The translations under genes were made by a program, and so were the position numbers. From the NCBI GenBank assembly GCA_036023115.1, contig JAYKKT010000090.1, forward strand, positions 32,596,001 through 32,660,000: a stretch of DNA of 64,000 bases, read 5' to 3'. Origin of the DNA: Brasenia schreberi. Its lineage: Eukaryota > Streptophyta > Magnoliopsida > Nymphaeales > Cabombaceae. The notes under the pieces are model-generated. The model saw nothing but the letters and a program-made list of their open reading frames with translations, was not told the DNA's origin and ran no database searches. This document shows positions 12,667-25,239 of the stretch, one piece after another (the first letter of the stretch is position 1; every line of letters begins with the position of its first letter).

Positions 12667-13699
12667 CTTGACTCCCCGGATTCTCTGAGAGAGAAGAGGA
12701 AGCAGGTTTAAATTTTTGGCTAACGAGGGAGAGAGGAGAAGGAGAAGAAGAAGAAGTGGTAGTAGTAGGTTTAGATATTTGCCTACTAAGGGCAGCAACA
12801 GAGGAAGACGGCGAGCGCGGGTTGAAGTGTTATCAGGCCGCTTTCTTAGTTATTGCCTCATAGAGTATGGAATTTCAATTGGATTATGGATATATATTGC
12901 GTGTGGTTGGATCAGAAGCCACTTCATCATATAATTTCGGCCCACTTGGTGTCGGTTTTCATTTGGATTGGACCTCCCGTTTTAAGTGTTGGCTGTTAAG
13001 AGACTTGATCCATAATTACGATGTACGTAGAATTTGCATCGAATACATTTATATAGGTTCATGCATCCACACTAGACATTTGCATAATTGGTACTTGTTA
13101 TTTTCAAAATTTCATGTAAGGTTAAGTTTGAAAACGCCTCTTTGGAGCCTAGAATGTGCCTGACACAAGGTGCGAAAGAAGGTGGACTTTGATTTTTTGT
13201 TGCTTGTGGTTTTAAGATCAAATCAAACTGGCTTGGAACTATGGTTCTATTTCTATAGGTTCAATTTGAGACAAAAACTTCTGCATCAAAAGAGATGGGT
13301 CCTAGGAATTGAACCAAAGGGCTTCATATGAAATCCAAGTGCCTCCTCTCTCGTGTTGCTACTATATTTTACACAAAAAATCGAGCTTCAATATGATTCA
13401 AAGTTCGAAAGGGCCTATGCCTATAGTTCTAGTATCAGGGGCCTTACACAACGAATCAATGATTGCTTGTTGGGGCTTCCTCTTAAAGTAGGCTTCTAAG
13501 CTTTGGTTGAGTTAGCCTAGTCAAATGTCATTATTCAAGCCACATATATAACCTTTTCGACCAAATTTTGCTGCTAAGATCCAAGCTATTTTGAATTTTG
13601 CACACATCACTTGAGTTGACTTAGATTTAGTCGGATTCGAGGCAATTCAAGAGGGACTTGAGTCTAGCTAGATCCAAGTCACATAGGACCATATTCCCC
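12667..13699. other. Upstream region of the helicase gene
   Basis: The first ~170 bases should contain the 5' UTR and promoter of the helicase (minus strand). They are purine-rich on the plus strand, hence CT-rich in the transcript direction, as in many plant leaders. The rest shows no gene. I cannot identify a TATA box with confidence. Confidence 0.45.
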
Positions 13700-15601
13700 A
13701 ACATTTCTCTTGGCATGTGCATTTGCATTTCCTTTGAAGGCTCAATATCCTTATGCAAAGATAAGTTATCCATCTCTGGTCGTGAACTACACAAACGGCA
13801 AATAGTTCTTGCCTTGCTGGCACAGCACAGATAAGGGATTCCAGGGAAAACACCTACTTTTTCACACTCAGGTGTTGCTCAAGCCTGTGCTCCTCTATGG
13901 TAGGTTGGACATGGGAAATAAATCTTCTCACCTTACCTTATCTAAATCTTTTTCCTCACCAGGCAGGGACGGCTACGAGGACTTCCTAGGATTGTCCTTG
14001 CTCAATCATGCCTAACTTCGGAGTTCCAAGTGGATCCTCTCTAATTCTGAAAATCATACTTCGGCTTACAAGTGCGAATAGGAGGCAATGGACCAATGCC
14101 CCGTGCATGTGGTTATGATTTATGCTTGCAGTTAGAGCGGCGACTTTGCCGAAATGTGGTTACAGTGACAGTGAGAATTGACCAGCATGTAGTTTGTAGT
14201 ATTTTGAGTGCATGTGACGCAGGAGTATGGTAAAAATATGGGTTGCCTTCCGAGATATCGGCAATTCTCTTGTTGATATGTATAGGAAATCTGGTGAGAC
14301 GGAAGGTGCATCTCTTCTAGTTTCTCTAAATTCTCATGCGTTTAATGTGCTCTTGAATGGTTTGCTAAACTGAAGAAATTAGGAAGCTATGAATACTTAC
14401 CTTAGTCGGTAAAGGCACGTCCGCAAGTTGCATCTCTTCATGCCCAACTGGTCTGGGAGAAGTTTGCAGCTGACCATGGTTCTGTTAAAATTGTAATGGA
14501 AATCGGGGCTTCATGATTCATCTCTCCAAATGTTCAGCACACTGACGAACCGTTAGACATTGCATATAATGCAATTACAGGAGTGCTTGCACAACATGGT
14601 AATGGCAAAGAAGCTGCACAGAACACTTTGAGAAAATGATTTCCAAGGGAATGGAACCTAACAAAGTTACCTTAATAAATCTGGTAAGTGCAAGCAGTCA
14701 TGCTGGGTTGCATTTGCAAGACGGTATCACTTACTTCAATTTTGATACCAAGAAATGAGTATGCATGCATTATTGATAAGCTCAGTCAAACTGGCAACCT
14801 CGGGAAATCAGAAGAGTTCATTAACAGGAAGCCTTCAGAGTGTAATGCATTTGCATGGTAAGTGGCGGACCTAGAAAATTTTCTAGGATGAGGGAAGTTT
14901 AGTTGCGCAAAATTTAGGTGAGGTGGTTCATATAGTTTATCAAAAAGATAGGACTGTTGGATAGACATTTTTTTTTTTTTTGGATTTCGGATGAGGAGAC
15001 CGCCTCAAACTGCTCATGAATTGGTCTGCGACTGAATGGTGCTGTTGCTTGGAGACTGCAGAGTCCATGCTGATGTTGAAAGAGGTAAACTTCCTGCATA
15101 GTAACTGATGAATCTTGACAAAGACAAGAACGGAAGCTGTCTCATTTTCAAAATCATATGCAGCAGTAGGGAAGTGGGAGAATGTGAAGAATGACAGAAA
15201 TATCATAAGAGTAGGTCATGAGAAAAACTTACCTGCCGACAGTTGCACAGATGTAAATAGGAAAACTTGCTGGTATTTGGCATAGAGGACTTCAATCATC
15301 TCAAGCAAAACTCTAAGAAGCTTGAAACCTCTGATCAGATGAAGGAAGCTGGTTATGTTTCCCACACAGTATTTGTTTCTAGTAGTGTAGTCTTGTGCAA
15401 CAAAGAAGCTACTTGGGTATCACAGTGAGAGGATTGTTCTGGTTGCACTCATCAAGATGCCAAGCGAGAAACCAGTCATTATAAAGAATATCAAGAACTT
15501 TATAAATTGTCAATCAGCAATAAAGTTCATTACTAAAATTGAAAGCATATGTTGTTAAGGGTAACAGAAGATATCATTATTTTGTGCCAGATTATTGGTG
15601 A
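13700..15601 (+). pseudogene. Decayed PPR-DYW protein gene
   Basis: PPR-DYW proteins are organelle RNA-editing factors. Fragments of one appear in order but in different frames with stops: 'SGRELH' (about 13,770), 'SILSACDAGV' (about 14,195-14,230), 'GNSLVDMYRKSGETEGA' (about 14,260-14,315), 'AYNAITGVLAQHGNGKEA' (about 14,560-14,615), 'MISKGMEPNKVTLINLVSAS' (about 14,637-14,697), 'EEFINRKPSECNAFAW' (about 14,811-14,860), 'LLGYHSERI' (about 15,408), 'CQSAIKFITKIES' (about 15,510) and finally 'NRRYHYFVPDYW' followed by a stop ending at 15,601. That final tripeptide DYW is the class signature. About 400 bases between the ECNAFAW block and the C-terminal part do not match and may be an insertion. 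The Cys/His zinc residues of the deaminase domain are largely lost. It faces FtsZ2 tail to tail, 270 bases apart. Confidence 0.75.
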
Positions 15602-15871
15602 CTTATGTCGCACTTCATTTTTTCCAATAATTCTGCTTTTAGCAAATTAAAGTTCCAACTTCATATAACCTCAAATCACTTGCACAACCTAAGAATTTCT
15701 ATAGGATATTATCCTTGATGTCTGTGAAGCACATTGTGGCTCAAACGAAAGAAAACAAAGGAGTAACAGAAGCCATCTATGCTGTCATGATTTTTATTAC
15801 ACGAAATTAATAGGTTCCAACATATCATTCTTGCTGTTATCAGAAACCGCAAAGCAAAGATATACACAAAT

Positions 15872-16024
15872 TCAAACTTGGGGATACCGTAATCTCCCTT
15901 TCTTTTTGAGAAACTCAGGAATGACAACAGAACTGTTCTCCACGAATGCTGAGGAAGGCCTGCGGTTTGTTCCAAGGCCACCGTCCCCATTAGCTAACTG
16001 ATCCTGTTCCTGCATTTTCACACA

Positions 16025-16120
<96 letters not shown>

Positions 16121-19100
16121 ATTCAAGTATACCACTGTAGGCCGGCCTTCAGTTTCATCCTGGCGTTTGAAGCCCGTGGCAATGAGAGTAATGCTGACCT
16201 GAAAAAGATAATATTCATTATTGGATCCAGTAAATAAATAACTTCCAGGATTACATCTACTTGAGATATTACGAGAACAGCAATTATTACTAAGTACAGG
16301 TGATCCGACTGTAACCATAATAACATTTAGTTATATCATTATGTAACCAAGTATGCCACTGTGAACCAAGTTCGCCTGTTTAGAGCAGGTCAAATCAAAT
16401 CCGTGGGTCAGATCCAAACCAAACCCTGGATCTGATTCAGTATCCTTTTCAAAGTGGTTGTGTCCGCACCTGTGTCCTACATATCCATATCTGTAGCAAG
16501 TATGTCACTGTGACGTTGAAATTGTGTACACTGTGGGTCAGTAACATGTTGCTGCAATGTTGGAGTACCCATGTCGGGTGCTGATACGTGCAATGCCCTA
16601 TTCTGACGTGTTGTACCATGTTATACTGTTAAAATGTGAGTTTTAGATTCAGATTAGTGTCTACCCAAATTCAGAATTAATAGACAGGTGTGGATCTTAT
16701 GTTTGGATTTGGACAGATTGTTTGGGGACCCATTTGTGGTTTTCGGGTATTCCAGAGTCGTCCCCTGTCCAATTTAGAAAATGTCTTACGAATAAAACTC
16801 ATGAATGGGTAATATTGAATATTATGATGATTGTATACTTACCTTAATGATTAAATTAAGGAGATTTTGGAGAGAAAAGTTGCATCTAAGAGTCTTTATA
16901 GTTAGTTTATGGCAGATGAAGTCACTAAGCCAGGTGGTGCCTGGTGAGAGTAGCAAGTTCATGCCATGCATGTTTAGTTGCATATATATGTGTGTTTGTG
17001 TGTGTGATATAAATGTTATATATATGAGTGATACAAATGCTAGTTATGTGCATATATGAAATCGTTTAACTGAGTAAAAGTTTACACAAATATTCTATAT
17101 AGTCTGATTTGTGGCTGTCATTGTGCTGAAGTTTGCATCTCCTTAGTACTATCCGGTTGGGACTTGTCTATTCACCTATAATTATCATGCTTCACCACAG
17201 AATGCTCTCTTACCTATTTTATTGTTTATATGTAACACATACAAATTTACTATTGATAGGAATTATCTTGTTGAGACCCTATGAATCAATTGAAACCTCA
17301 GATTCCTACTAAAACCACCATGATTCAACAAAGAACAAAACAGAAATGATGATTAGAGTGAAAGAGTGAGACAAGTCATGTATTTAGAGTAGGTTGTGTA
17401 AATTTCTAATGAACTTAAGTTGCACCTTGTTTTAAACATTGATATATAAATTTATCTAGACTTTAATGAGGATTAGCCCTCGATTTGTAAAATAGTTCTC
17501 TGTCATTGAAAATTCTCTAGATTGGACAGGTCAACCAATGGTTGACCGTGGACTGGACTCCCATACTCAGAGTATAATAGTTACTCTAAACATTTGCATA
17601 TAATCAGTGGAAAGACAAATTTGAGAAAAAAGGGGTTGGCACTTGGATTATTCATGAATATACTTGTCCACTGAGCGATGGGTCTATAACTGCACCAAAA
17701 ATTAAGTTCGCGTTGGGATCAACAAGGTCATAAATCACTTCTGCAGCAGCATTTACCTGCATTTCCATAGAGAAAACATAATACAGGATCCATTTGTAGG
17801 AGATGGAACTAAAGATGAGACTTCATAACAATGAAAAATTCTACTTCAAAACTCAGAATTCAGAAAATGTCTAATTGGTTTAAGAGAGTAAAACTTGCAA
17901 CCGCAAAGATAAAAACACCCAAACAGAAGTATATCTAACAAAGGGGACCATGGAAAGTGACTAAAAAGGAAAGACCAAAGTCATGATTCACTTTCTAGAT
18001 ACTTTTCTAGCCTAGTCCACTACCTGCTTGTGAGGCCATAAGTTGTCACATGATGTCAAAAGACAAGAATGATAAAACAAATTAATTTGTAAACTGTGAA
18101 ACCATGGCAAGTTTCTTAGAGAAAGAACATGCTGCGGACTGCCGTCAGAGCATCCCAATGATCAACAATTATCACACAGCCGCACCAAGCAGGTAAGATA
18201 TCTAGGAGCTGTTATGCAAAATCTACATAAACCTGAACCACAAGGCATAATGATATGCATCATTTACAACCATCACCTTAAACACATCAAGAAACTTCCG
18301 ATAACTACTGAAACAAATTGACAGTCTCCACTATATGGCCCAAGAAATGCATCTAATATACCAAAGAACTTCCAGATAAGCAGTCTTCAAACAACAAGGG
18401 GAAGGGGGTGAATGGCATGCACAAAGACACCCACATGGAGAGACAGATGTACCTCGTACAAAGTAAGGTCATTTCCACCAGTTATATTCCATACAATCCC
18501 GGTAGCTCGTTCAATACCAATATCTAGCAAAGGTGACTGAATGGCGTTCAGTGCAGCATCTCGTGCTCGTGTCTTGCCTAATAGAGGATAGATACATCAA
18601 TGCGATAGATATCTAGAAACACCTTTGAAGTGTGTATAGCATATTTTCACCATGTAAATAGACACAAAGGAAACCTCACATACATTCAAGTGGTCACTGG
18701 ATAACAGGATTACATTGTGCTAAAATCTCTTCAAATATGGGTCTTGTCCCACTCCACAATGTGTACATTTTATCCCTCTAAGAGAGAAAGAGAGAGAGGA
18801 CAAAACTCTAGCGCTCCCTCTGCACTTCAGAGTTAAGAGCCTCAAGGAGCTTTCAGTGATAATAACCCTGCTCGATTTGCAAAGATTGCTCTAATGACAC
18901 CCTGAGACTCAATAATAGAGCCTGGATTGAATACACACTCCTTGCACATGATACAACCCAAAACCGATATGAAACCCTATAAATGTGTAAGCGCTTATCT
19001 ACAACCGTCCTAATGATTTCATGTATGAGTGTTGAGGTTTATTTCCCTTGCGCACAATGAAATGGTGAACAGTCTAGGCTGTTAAATACTGCCAGGTATT

Positions 19101-22100
19101 TGTTCGGGTCCTCCAATCCTTTCCCTCCTCTGGACACTTTGTCCTAATGTGCTAAGCAAGCAAACAAAAGGTCCAACAAGAGAATTGCATCATCATCATC
19201 TAGTCAATAGGGCATGCCGTTCCAGCTCTCTCTCTCTCTCTCTCTCTCTTGTGAATTCTGCTTTTCCATGCAAGAAAGAGTGATACAGTGGGTCCTAAGC
19301 TATTCTTTTTTCTTCTTTTGGCAAATCAAACTTTATGAGTTTGCAAATGCTATAGCCATGTGGTTGATATTCTACGTAACAAATTTAACATGCTATTCAT
19401 TTTTCAAATCTTAAAAAGTATTCTACCTGGTTTTGGACTTTGAAAATATCTTACTTATTCAACTTCTCTTCAATATTTCTCAATGCTGCCCAACTATAAA
19501 AGGATTCCCACTTATTGGACACATTTTTCCAACTTTTTTTCTTCACATTCTTTCTCATTTTCCTCATGATTCATTCATCCGCTAAGCTTCTCCCGCGAAT
19601 TCAATCAACTATATGCGGTCATCTACATGGATTCTTTGTTTCCATAGAGCCCTATAATGTGCAATGCTAGCAATTAACTCAATATAAACTAGATCATTCT
19701 TTATTGTTTCTTTCCAACACTTTTGTGGCCATCCTCTTCCACTTTTAATATATTCACAATCTAGTTTTTCATATCTTCTTATGTGAGTGTCCTTGGGTCG
19801 TCTTTCTACATGTCCAAACCATCTTAAATAATTTTTTCTCATTTTATCCTCTATTGGTGTTACTCCAAATTTGTTTCTAATAACCTCATTATGTATACGG
19901 TCTTTTCTTGTGTGACCACTCATCAATCTCAACATCTTCATTCATACTACATACTTCTTTTGTACATGTTGATAATTAACTGCCCAACATTTAGAACCAT
20001 AAAACATAACAGTCTAATTGTTGCTCTATAATATTTACCTTTTAACTTTAATGGTATCTTCTTATCATTCCCCTCTCCATTTTAACCAACAACAACAACA
20101 ACTAAGCCTTTTCCCATACTAGACGGGGTCAGCTACATGGATTCTTTGTTTCCACAGATCCCTATCGTGTGCCATGTTAGCAGTTAACTCCCAATAAGCT
20201 AGATCATTCTTTATTGTTTCTTTCCAACACTTTTGTGGTCGTCCTCTACCTCTTTTAATACTTTCCAAATTTAGTTTTTCTAACCTTCTTCAAGGTTCTT
20301 CTTTTGATCTTCTTTCTATATGTCCAAACCATCTTAAATGATGTTCTCTCATTTTATCCTCTATTGGTGCCACTCCTAATTTGTTTCTAATAACCTCATT
20401 ATGTATACGGTCTTTTCTTGTATGACCACTCATCCATCTCAATATCTTCATTTCTGTCACAGACATCTTTTGTACATGTTGATGATTAACTGCCCAACAC
20501 TCAGAACCATAAAACATGGCAGGCCTAATTGTTGCTCTATAATATTTACCTTTTAACTTTAATGGTATCTTCTTATCACAAAGAATACCTGATGCTCCTC
20601 TCCATTTTAACCAACCAGCATTAATTCTATGTGTAACATCTCCATCAATTCTTATCACTCTTAAAAATTGACCCTAGGTATTTAAAACTTTCCTTTTGGG
20701 GAATGCAATGTGTGCCAATTTTAATTTCCATGTCCTCTGAAGTAACCAAATGATCAAACTTACATTCCATATATTCTGTCTTTGTTCTACTAAGTCAAAG
20801 GCCTTTGCTTTCTAATGTTTCTCTCCATAGTTCCAATTTTCTATTAACTTTTTCCTTAGACTCCTCCACTAATACAATGTCATCTACAAATAATATACAC
20901 CAAGGTACTTCATCTTGAATATGTTTTGTTAACTCATCCATCACCATTATAAATAAGTATGGACTTAAAGTTGATCCTTGATGTAACCCAATATTAACTT
21001 CAAAGAAGTCTGTCGTTTCTTCATGAGTCCTCACACATGTTTTTGCACCATCATACATGTCTCTTATAAGGTTAGGATACCTCTTTTTTCCAAAGTTCTC
21101 CAAAGAACCTCCCTCGGTACCCTATCATAAGCTTTTTCTAGATCAATAAATATCATGTGAAGGTCTTTCTTTTTTGCTCTAAAATGTTCCATAAGATGTC
21201 TCAAAAAGTGAATTGCTTCAATAGTAGATCTGCTTGGCATGAATCCAAATTGGTTCTCTGTAGTACTTGATACTTGTCTTAACCTACGTTCGATAATTCT
21301 TTCCCATAATTTCATAGTATGACTCATTAACTTGATACCTCGATAGTTCACACAATTTTGAATGTCTCCCTTGTTCTTATATATGGGTATAAGTGTACCT
21401 GCTCTCCATTCCTCGGGCATCTTTTGGTTTTTCCATATTTCATTAAATAGTCTTGTGAGCCAAGTGATTCCTATTTCTCCTAGTATTTTCCAAGCTTCTA
21501 TAGGAATATTATCTGGTCCTACTAATTTACCACCATTCATATGTTTAAGAGCCTCTTTGACTTTATTCTTTTGAATATGTCGGTAGAAATTGTGGTTTAT
21601 ATACTTTTCTATAACCAATCGACATTAATTCTATGCGTAACATCTCCATCAATTTTTCCATCACTTTGAAAAATTGACCCTAGGTATTTAAAACTTTTCT
21701 TTTGAGGGATGCAATGTGTGCCAATCTTAATTTCTATTTTCTCTCAAGTACCCAAATGATAAAACTTACATTCCATATATTCTGTCTTTGTTCTACTAAG
21801 TTGGAAGCCTTTACTGTCTAATGTTTCTCCCCATAGTTCTAATTTTCTATTAACTTTTTTCTTAGACTCATCCACTAACACAATGTCATCTGCAAATAAC
21901 ATACACCAAGGTACTTCATCTTGAATATATTTTCTTAACTCATTAATGTCCAATATAAATAAATATGGACTTAAAGTTGATCCCTGATGTAACCCAATAT
22001 TAACTTCAAAGGAGTCTTTCCTTCCTTCGTGAGTTCTCACACATTTTTTCACTATCTTACATGTCTCTTATAAGATTTATGTATGTCAATGGGATACCTC

Positions 22101-22807
22101 TTTTTTTCAAGGTTCTCCAAAGAATATCTCTTTGCACTTTATCGTAAGTTTTTTCTAGATCAATAAATATCATGTAGAGGTTCTTCTTTTTTGCTCTAAA
22201 ATATTCTATAAGACGTCTTAATAAGTGAATTGCTTCAATAGTAGATCTGCTTGGCATGAATCCGAATTGGTTTTCTGTTGTACTCAATACTTGTCTTAAC
22301 CTACGTTCGATAATTCTTTCCCATAATTTGATAGTATGACTCATCATTAACTTGATACCTCGATAATTTGCACAATTGTGAATGTCTCTCTTGTTCTTAT
22401 ATATGGATATAAGTATACTCGCTCTCCATTTCTGAGGCATCTTTTGGGTTCTTCATATTCATTAAATAGTAAAAAAAAATCAAAGAATCTGACCATAGAC
22501 AAACCAGTTAATTGAATATGATTTATCCATACGAGCAAAGAATTACAACCGTACTTGACTCCATGAGTATCGATGAGTTTGTATCACTAATCTTTGTAGG
22601 CCATGGAAATTAAAGAAAAAATTCAAATAGTAAGTCATTAAGCAGAAAGTTCGAGGGAAGCACATGTGACAAGAATAGTCAAGAAGAAAAATAGAAGTTC
22701 CAGACAATATATTCACCTGTTGCAATTCCTATTCCCATCAAAGATGAACCAGCGTTTGCCATGATAGCCCTTACATCAGCAAAATCAACATTAACCATGC
22801 CTGGGAT
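15872..22807 (-). CDS. FtsZ2: Plastid division protein FtsZ2, C-terminal exons (partial)
   Basis: FtsZ2 is a tubulin-like GTPase that builds the chloroplast division ring. Five exons are seen, in coding order: 22,717-22,807 ([20 protein letters not shown]...), 18,453-18,577 ([19 protein letters not shown]...), 17,664-17,756 ([20 protein letters not shown]...), 16,133-16,198 ([13 protein letters not shown]...) and 15,872-16,009, ending with stop TGA at 15,872-15,874. Every junction has GT-AG ends and the phases match across all four introns, giving about 170 continuous residues. The end [17 protein letters not shown] is the FtsZ2-type C-terminal motif, which in Arabidopsis binds ARC6, so this is FtsZ2 rather than FtsZ1. 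The N-terminal GTP-binding half (GGGTGTG signature) and the transit peptide are not present downstream of 22,807 in any region I could read. The gene is therefore either split by a giant intron or truncated. The first visible exon begins exactly at an acceptor (ATACAG). Confidence 0.92.
16028..16119. repeat. (GA)n microsatellite filling an FtsZ2 intron
   Basis: About 92 bases of almost pure GA (CT on the coding strand), with one GGG interruption, make up three quarters of the 123-base intron 16,010-16,132. It starts 13 bases after the donor and ends shortly before the acceptor. Confidence 0.95.
16199..17663 (-). other. FtsZ2 intron between exons at 17,664 and 16,198
   Basis: A 1,465-base intron (donor GTATAT, acceptor TTTCAG) of AT-rich DNA. 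I see no gene and no clear element boundary. Repeated 'gtcactgtga'-like and 'gggtcagatcc'-like words at about 16,350-16,760 hint at an old, unclassified repeat. Confidence 0.5.
19225..19249. repeat. (CT)n microsatellite
   Basis: A short run of about 25 bases of CT in the large FtsZ2 intron. Confidence 0.9.
19612..22470 (-). mobile_element. Older RTE LINE in an FtsZ2 intron, split by a younger LINE
   Basis: LINE sequence is seen at 19,612-20,089 (C-terminal tail) and again at 21,612-22,470 (RT domain: '[20 protein letters not shown]', '[19 protein letters not shown]', '[19 protein letters not shown]'). Between them a second LINE is inserted. The two parts join at a TAACCAA duplication and together form one 5'-truncated element of about 1.3 kb. 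It carries several stops and frameshifts and has lost its (TTG)n end. It lies in the same orientation as FtsZ2, within intron 18,578-22,716. Confidence 0.85.
20090..21611 (-). mobile_element. Younger 5'-truncated RTE LINE nested in a LINE
   Basis: This LINE is flanked by TAACCAA (20,083-20,089 and 21,612-21,618). It starts inside the RT upstream region and keeps the RT ('[20 protein letters not shown]', '[20 protein letters not shown]', '[20 protein letters not shown]', '[11 protein letters not shown]' carrying FVDD where other copies have FADD), the C-terminal '[13 protein letters not shown]' tail and a (CAA)n end. Two or three frameshifts break the reading frame (near 21,090, 20,790 and 20,660). 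It is clearly less diverged than its host LINE. Confidence 0.88.
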
Positions 22808-24811
22808 CTGTATATCAAAGAAGTTCACTAAATAAGAGCAATATTTAATTTTTAGTTATCAGCATAACAAACAAGAAAAAAATCCAACTAATTTCTCTCT
22901 AGCATGCAGTACACTTGGATCTTTTTGCAACTCCAGAAGAATATCATCATTTCTCATACTTTATGCAGCAATCTTCATAATCCTATCATATTAGATAGAA
23001 AATTTGACTGGACCAGATATTAACTTGGTTATCGAAATTCACATCATGCATGAAAACGTCTTTAGTTCTGTGAAATGGAATAATTGGTAGAAAAGGGGTC
23101 AATGTGATTTAACAAGATGACAAGTATGTCGCCAATCATAAGTTCCATAAAGTCATCCAATGGTTCCAATGATGGGCCATGCACCTAGTGAGTGCATGTG
23201 GCATTTGTAAATTCCCCTTTACATTACAGAACATCTACTTTTAATTTCTGTTTGCTCACGCTGGTTGCCAGTTCTTTCAATATGCATCCAGTTAGTTTTA
23301 TTAGGGATCATGTCCTCAACACTTTCTTCCAGATGCTGTTCTAGTTGAGACTGTTGGCTTCGAGAATGCTGGATATACAGCATGGTGACAAGTTTTGAAT
23401 GATCATAACAAAAGGATTGTTAACTGAACCTTCTCCCATTGGTCATCCTACTAGGATTAATACTGACAGTCTACTTGCTTGAAAACCCAGAGGAAATACG
23501 TGGGCTTGTCAGAGTACTAAATTAACGCCAGGAGACATGCCCTCTAGCCTTTTGTAACTGGATTTCTTTCTCCTCTGTCAGAGAAGTAAATTTTATTTCA
23601 TTCGAAAAGTTAAATGGGTGTGAAAATCCCACTAAATAGCACCAGAGTTGCAAAATCATGTAATGTTAATCAATCAAATGAAAAGTATATTTACTATTAG
23701 AAAAAGGGATCCATATGGAAGAACAACAGAGATATCCTCCCATCATAAGCAGTAGGGTAAAGATCATATATTCTACCTAGGATCACATGAGTTTCCCAGG
23801 ATCAAAGACCATAGGATTAAATAGGAAAAAGTGTTTCATATCTTAATGTAATTTTCTTTTTAAGTTAGAGATAAGGTAGGATGTTAAGATCTCAGATTTT
23901 TTCCTTTGTAAGATATGAAACACCCTACCTTACCTCTACCCTTCATTTCATTTGAACCTCTCAATTGAAACAGGTGCTTCTCCCATTTGAAACTGATAGG
24001 CTGCGTGGGACCTTGATATCCATACCAAATCAGAAATTAAGTTGGGAAGGGCACCATCTTGATGACTTTGCTTGAAAAGTTTAGATAGTAAAGATTTCTT
24101 CTCCCAAAACTCTCTCTCTCTATCTCCCTTCAGGTCCCTAGTTTTGTCATCTTTCTTCTTGTCCCTCTCCTCTTCCAATATCATGAAGATCAAACTGAAC
24201 AGACATCATCCTGACATTGCTAAACAACTGGCAGAACCTAGTAGAGCCATCCAAGTCTTCCTTCCCTTCATGGGAGGCACTACCAACAGCCACAAATTGC
24301 AAACTCTAGTGGGTTTGCATTTGCAATACACCAAGTTCAGCAACAGTCAGAAACCTCAGCCTAGTTGACCACAAATCCCCTATAATGGTTGTTCCTCAAC
24401 ATTATGAATTGACCTCTTCACCTGCACCAGTCTGTCACTCAATTCTGTCCTGACATTGAGGATTCCTGTGTTGCATAAGTGTCTACGAACCCAAAGGGCT
24501 GGTTGCTAGCGTATCCATCTAGCCCATGCTCTATCTTCATGAGCATTTGACCCATCAAGTCCCTGAGGCCAACGAGCAGTGCATAAGCAGATCTTAAACA
24601 GAAAGGGTCGTCTAAGCATTGAGTTGGAGATCACCCTAACAGATTTCTCAGGGATAAACAAGTCAGAGGATTTCCTTACTGCTTACTAGCATTGATCAAA
24701 CCACCTAGGATACCAATTGCAAGTCCAAGGCCTTCAAGGTTCCCAACATCTATAAGATGTCAACCCAGAGAAAACCTATCCTGAACGTATTATCCTATCT
24801 AGCGTTGGAGT
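22808..24811. other. Probable FtsZ2 intron DNA, no further exon seen
   Basis: I looked on the minus strand for the upstream FtsZ2 segment (the GISDII-type block and the GTP-binding loop) and did not find it. The stretch has AT-rich DNA, a CT-rich run near 24,110-24,170 and two pairs of short complementary words (23,831-23,845 with 23,910-23,924; 23,868-23,881 with 23,925-23,938). The last ~400 bases look like degraded repeat DNA of unknown class. Confidence 0.45.
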
Positions 24812-25182
24812 TGTTAATTGTAATAGGTACACGGGCCATTAGGGCCCATGTTTGTCACTGGACTGGCCCAGGCCACTAGGGCCTGCGGCTAGTTACTAAC
24901 CATTAGAATGTGTTGTACACAGCACAACAGCCAGCTTTCAAGGCTGGCTTTTGCACTTCCTTTTCTCTTCATATGTTGTATCTCTTCTCCTATAAATATC
25001 CCATTCTATCATTAATAAATTTATGTTGTCTTTGCGCAACTTTTGTTTGGTGTTTGACTTGCTTCCGCATTCTTGTTGAGATATTTGTGTATGACATTCA
25101 TATTTGGATTATTTGAGTTCTTGGCGCTTTGACAAATTGGTTCGTGGACGCTTCAACCTTTGATTATCGACAACAATTTACA
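24812..25182 (+). repeat. Left LTR of copia A
   Basis: It matches 34,895-35,250 closely, apart from a block CTGGCCTCCAACG present only in the right copy. It contains a likely TATA box (TATAAATA at 24,991-24,998) and AATAAA-type words downstream. Confidence 0.85.
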
Positions 25183-25195
25183 TGATATCAGAGCC
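25183..25195 (+). other. Primer-binding site of copia A
   Basis: TGATATCAGAGCC directly after the LTR. It differs by one base from the standard TGGTATCAGAGCC complement of initiator methionine tRNA. Confidence 0.85.
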
Positions 25196-25239
25196 TCGGA
25201 TTGAAGAAATCGAACGCATTGAGAAGCATACCACAAGTG

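Noticed and set aside
11929..12711. A 260-residue open frame on the plus strand across the helicase N-terminus
   Set aside because: It is the antisense of the Arg/Asp-rich helicase region, whose codon bias keeps other frames open. It has no family signature, and the minus-strand protein is clearly conserved.
15872..16009. Reading FtsZ2's last exon in the longer open frame that continues past the C-terminal motif
   Set aside because: That frame is not the one set by the exon 16,133-16,198 junction. The spliced frame gives the conserved C-terminal motif and a stop at 15,872.
16025..16318. Minus-strand open frame with a long Ser-Leu run
   Set aside because: It is FtsZ2 exon sequence read through the GA/CT intron repeat. 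The true splice sites at 16,132 and 16,010 remove the repeat.
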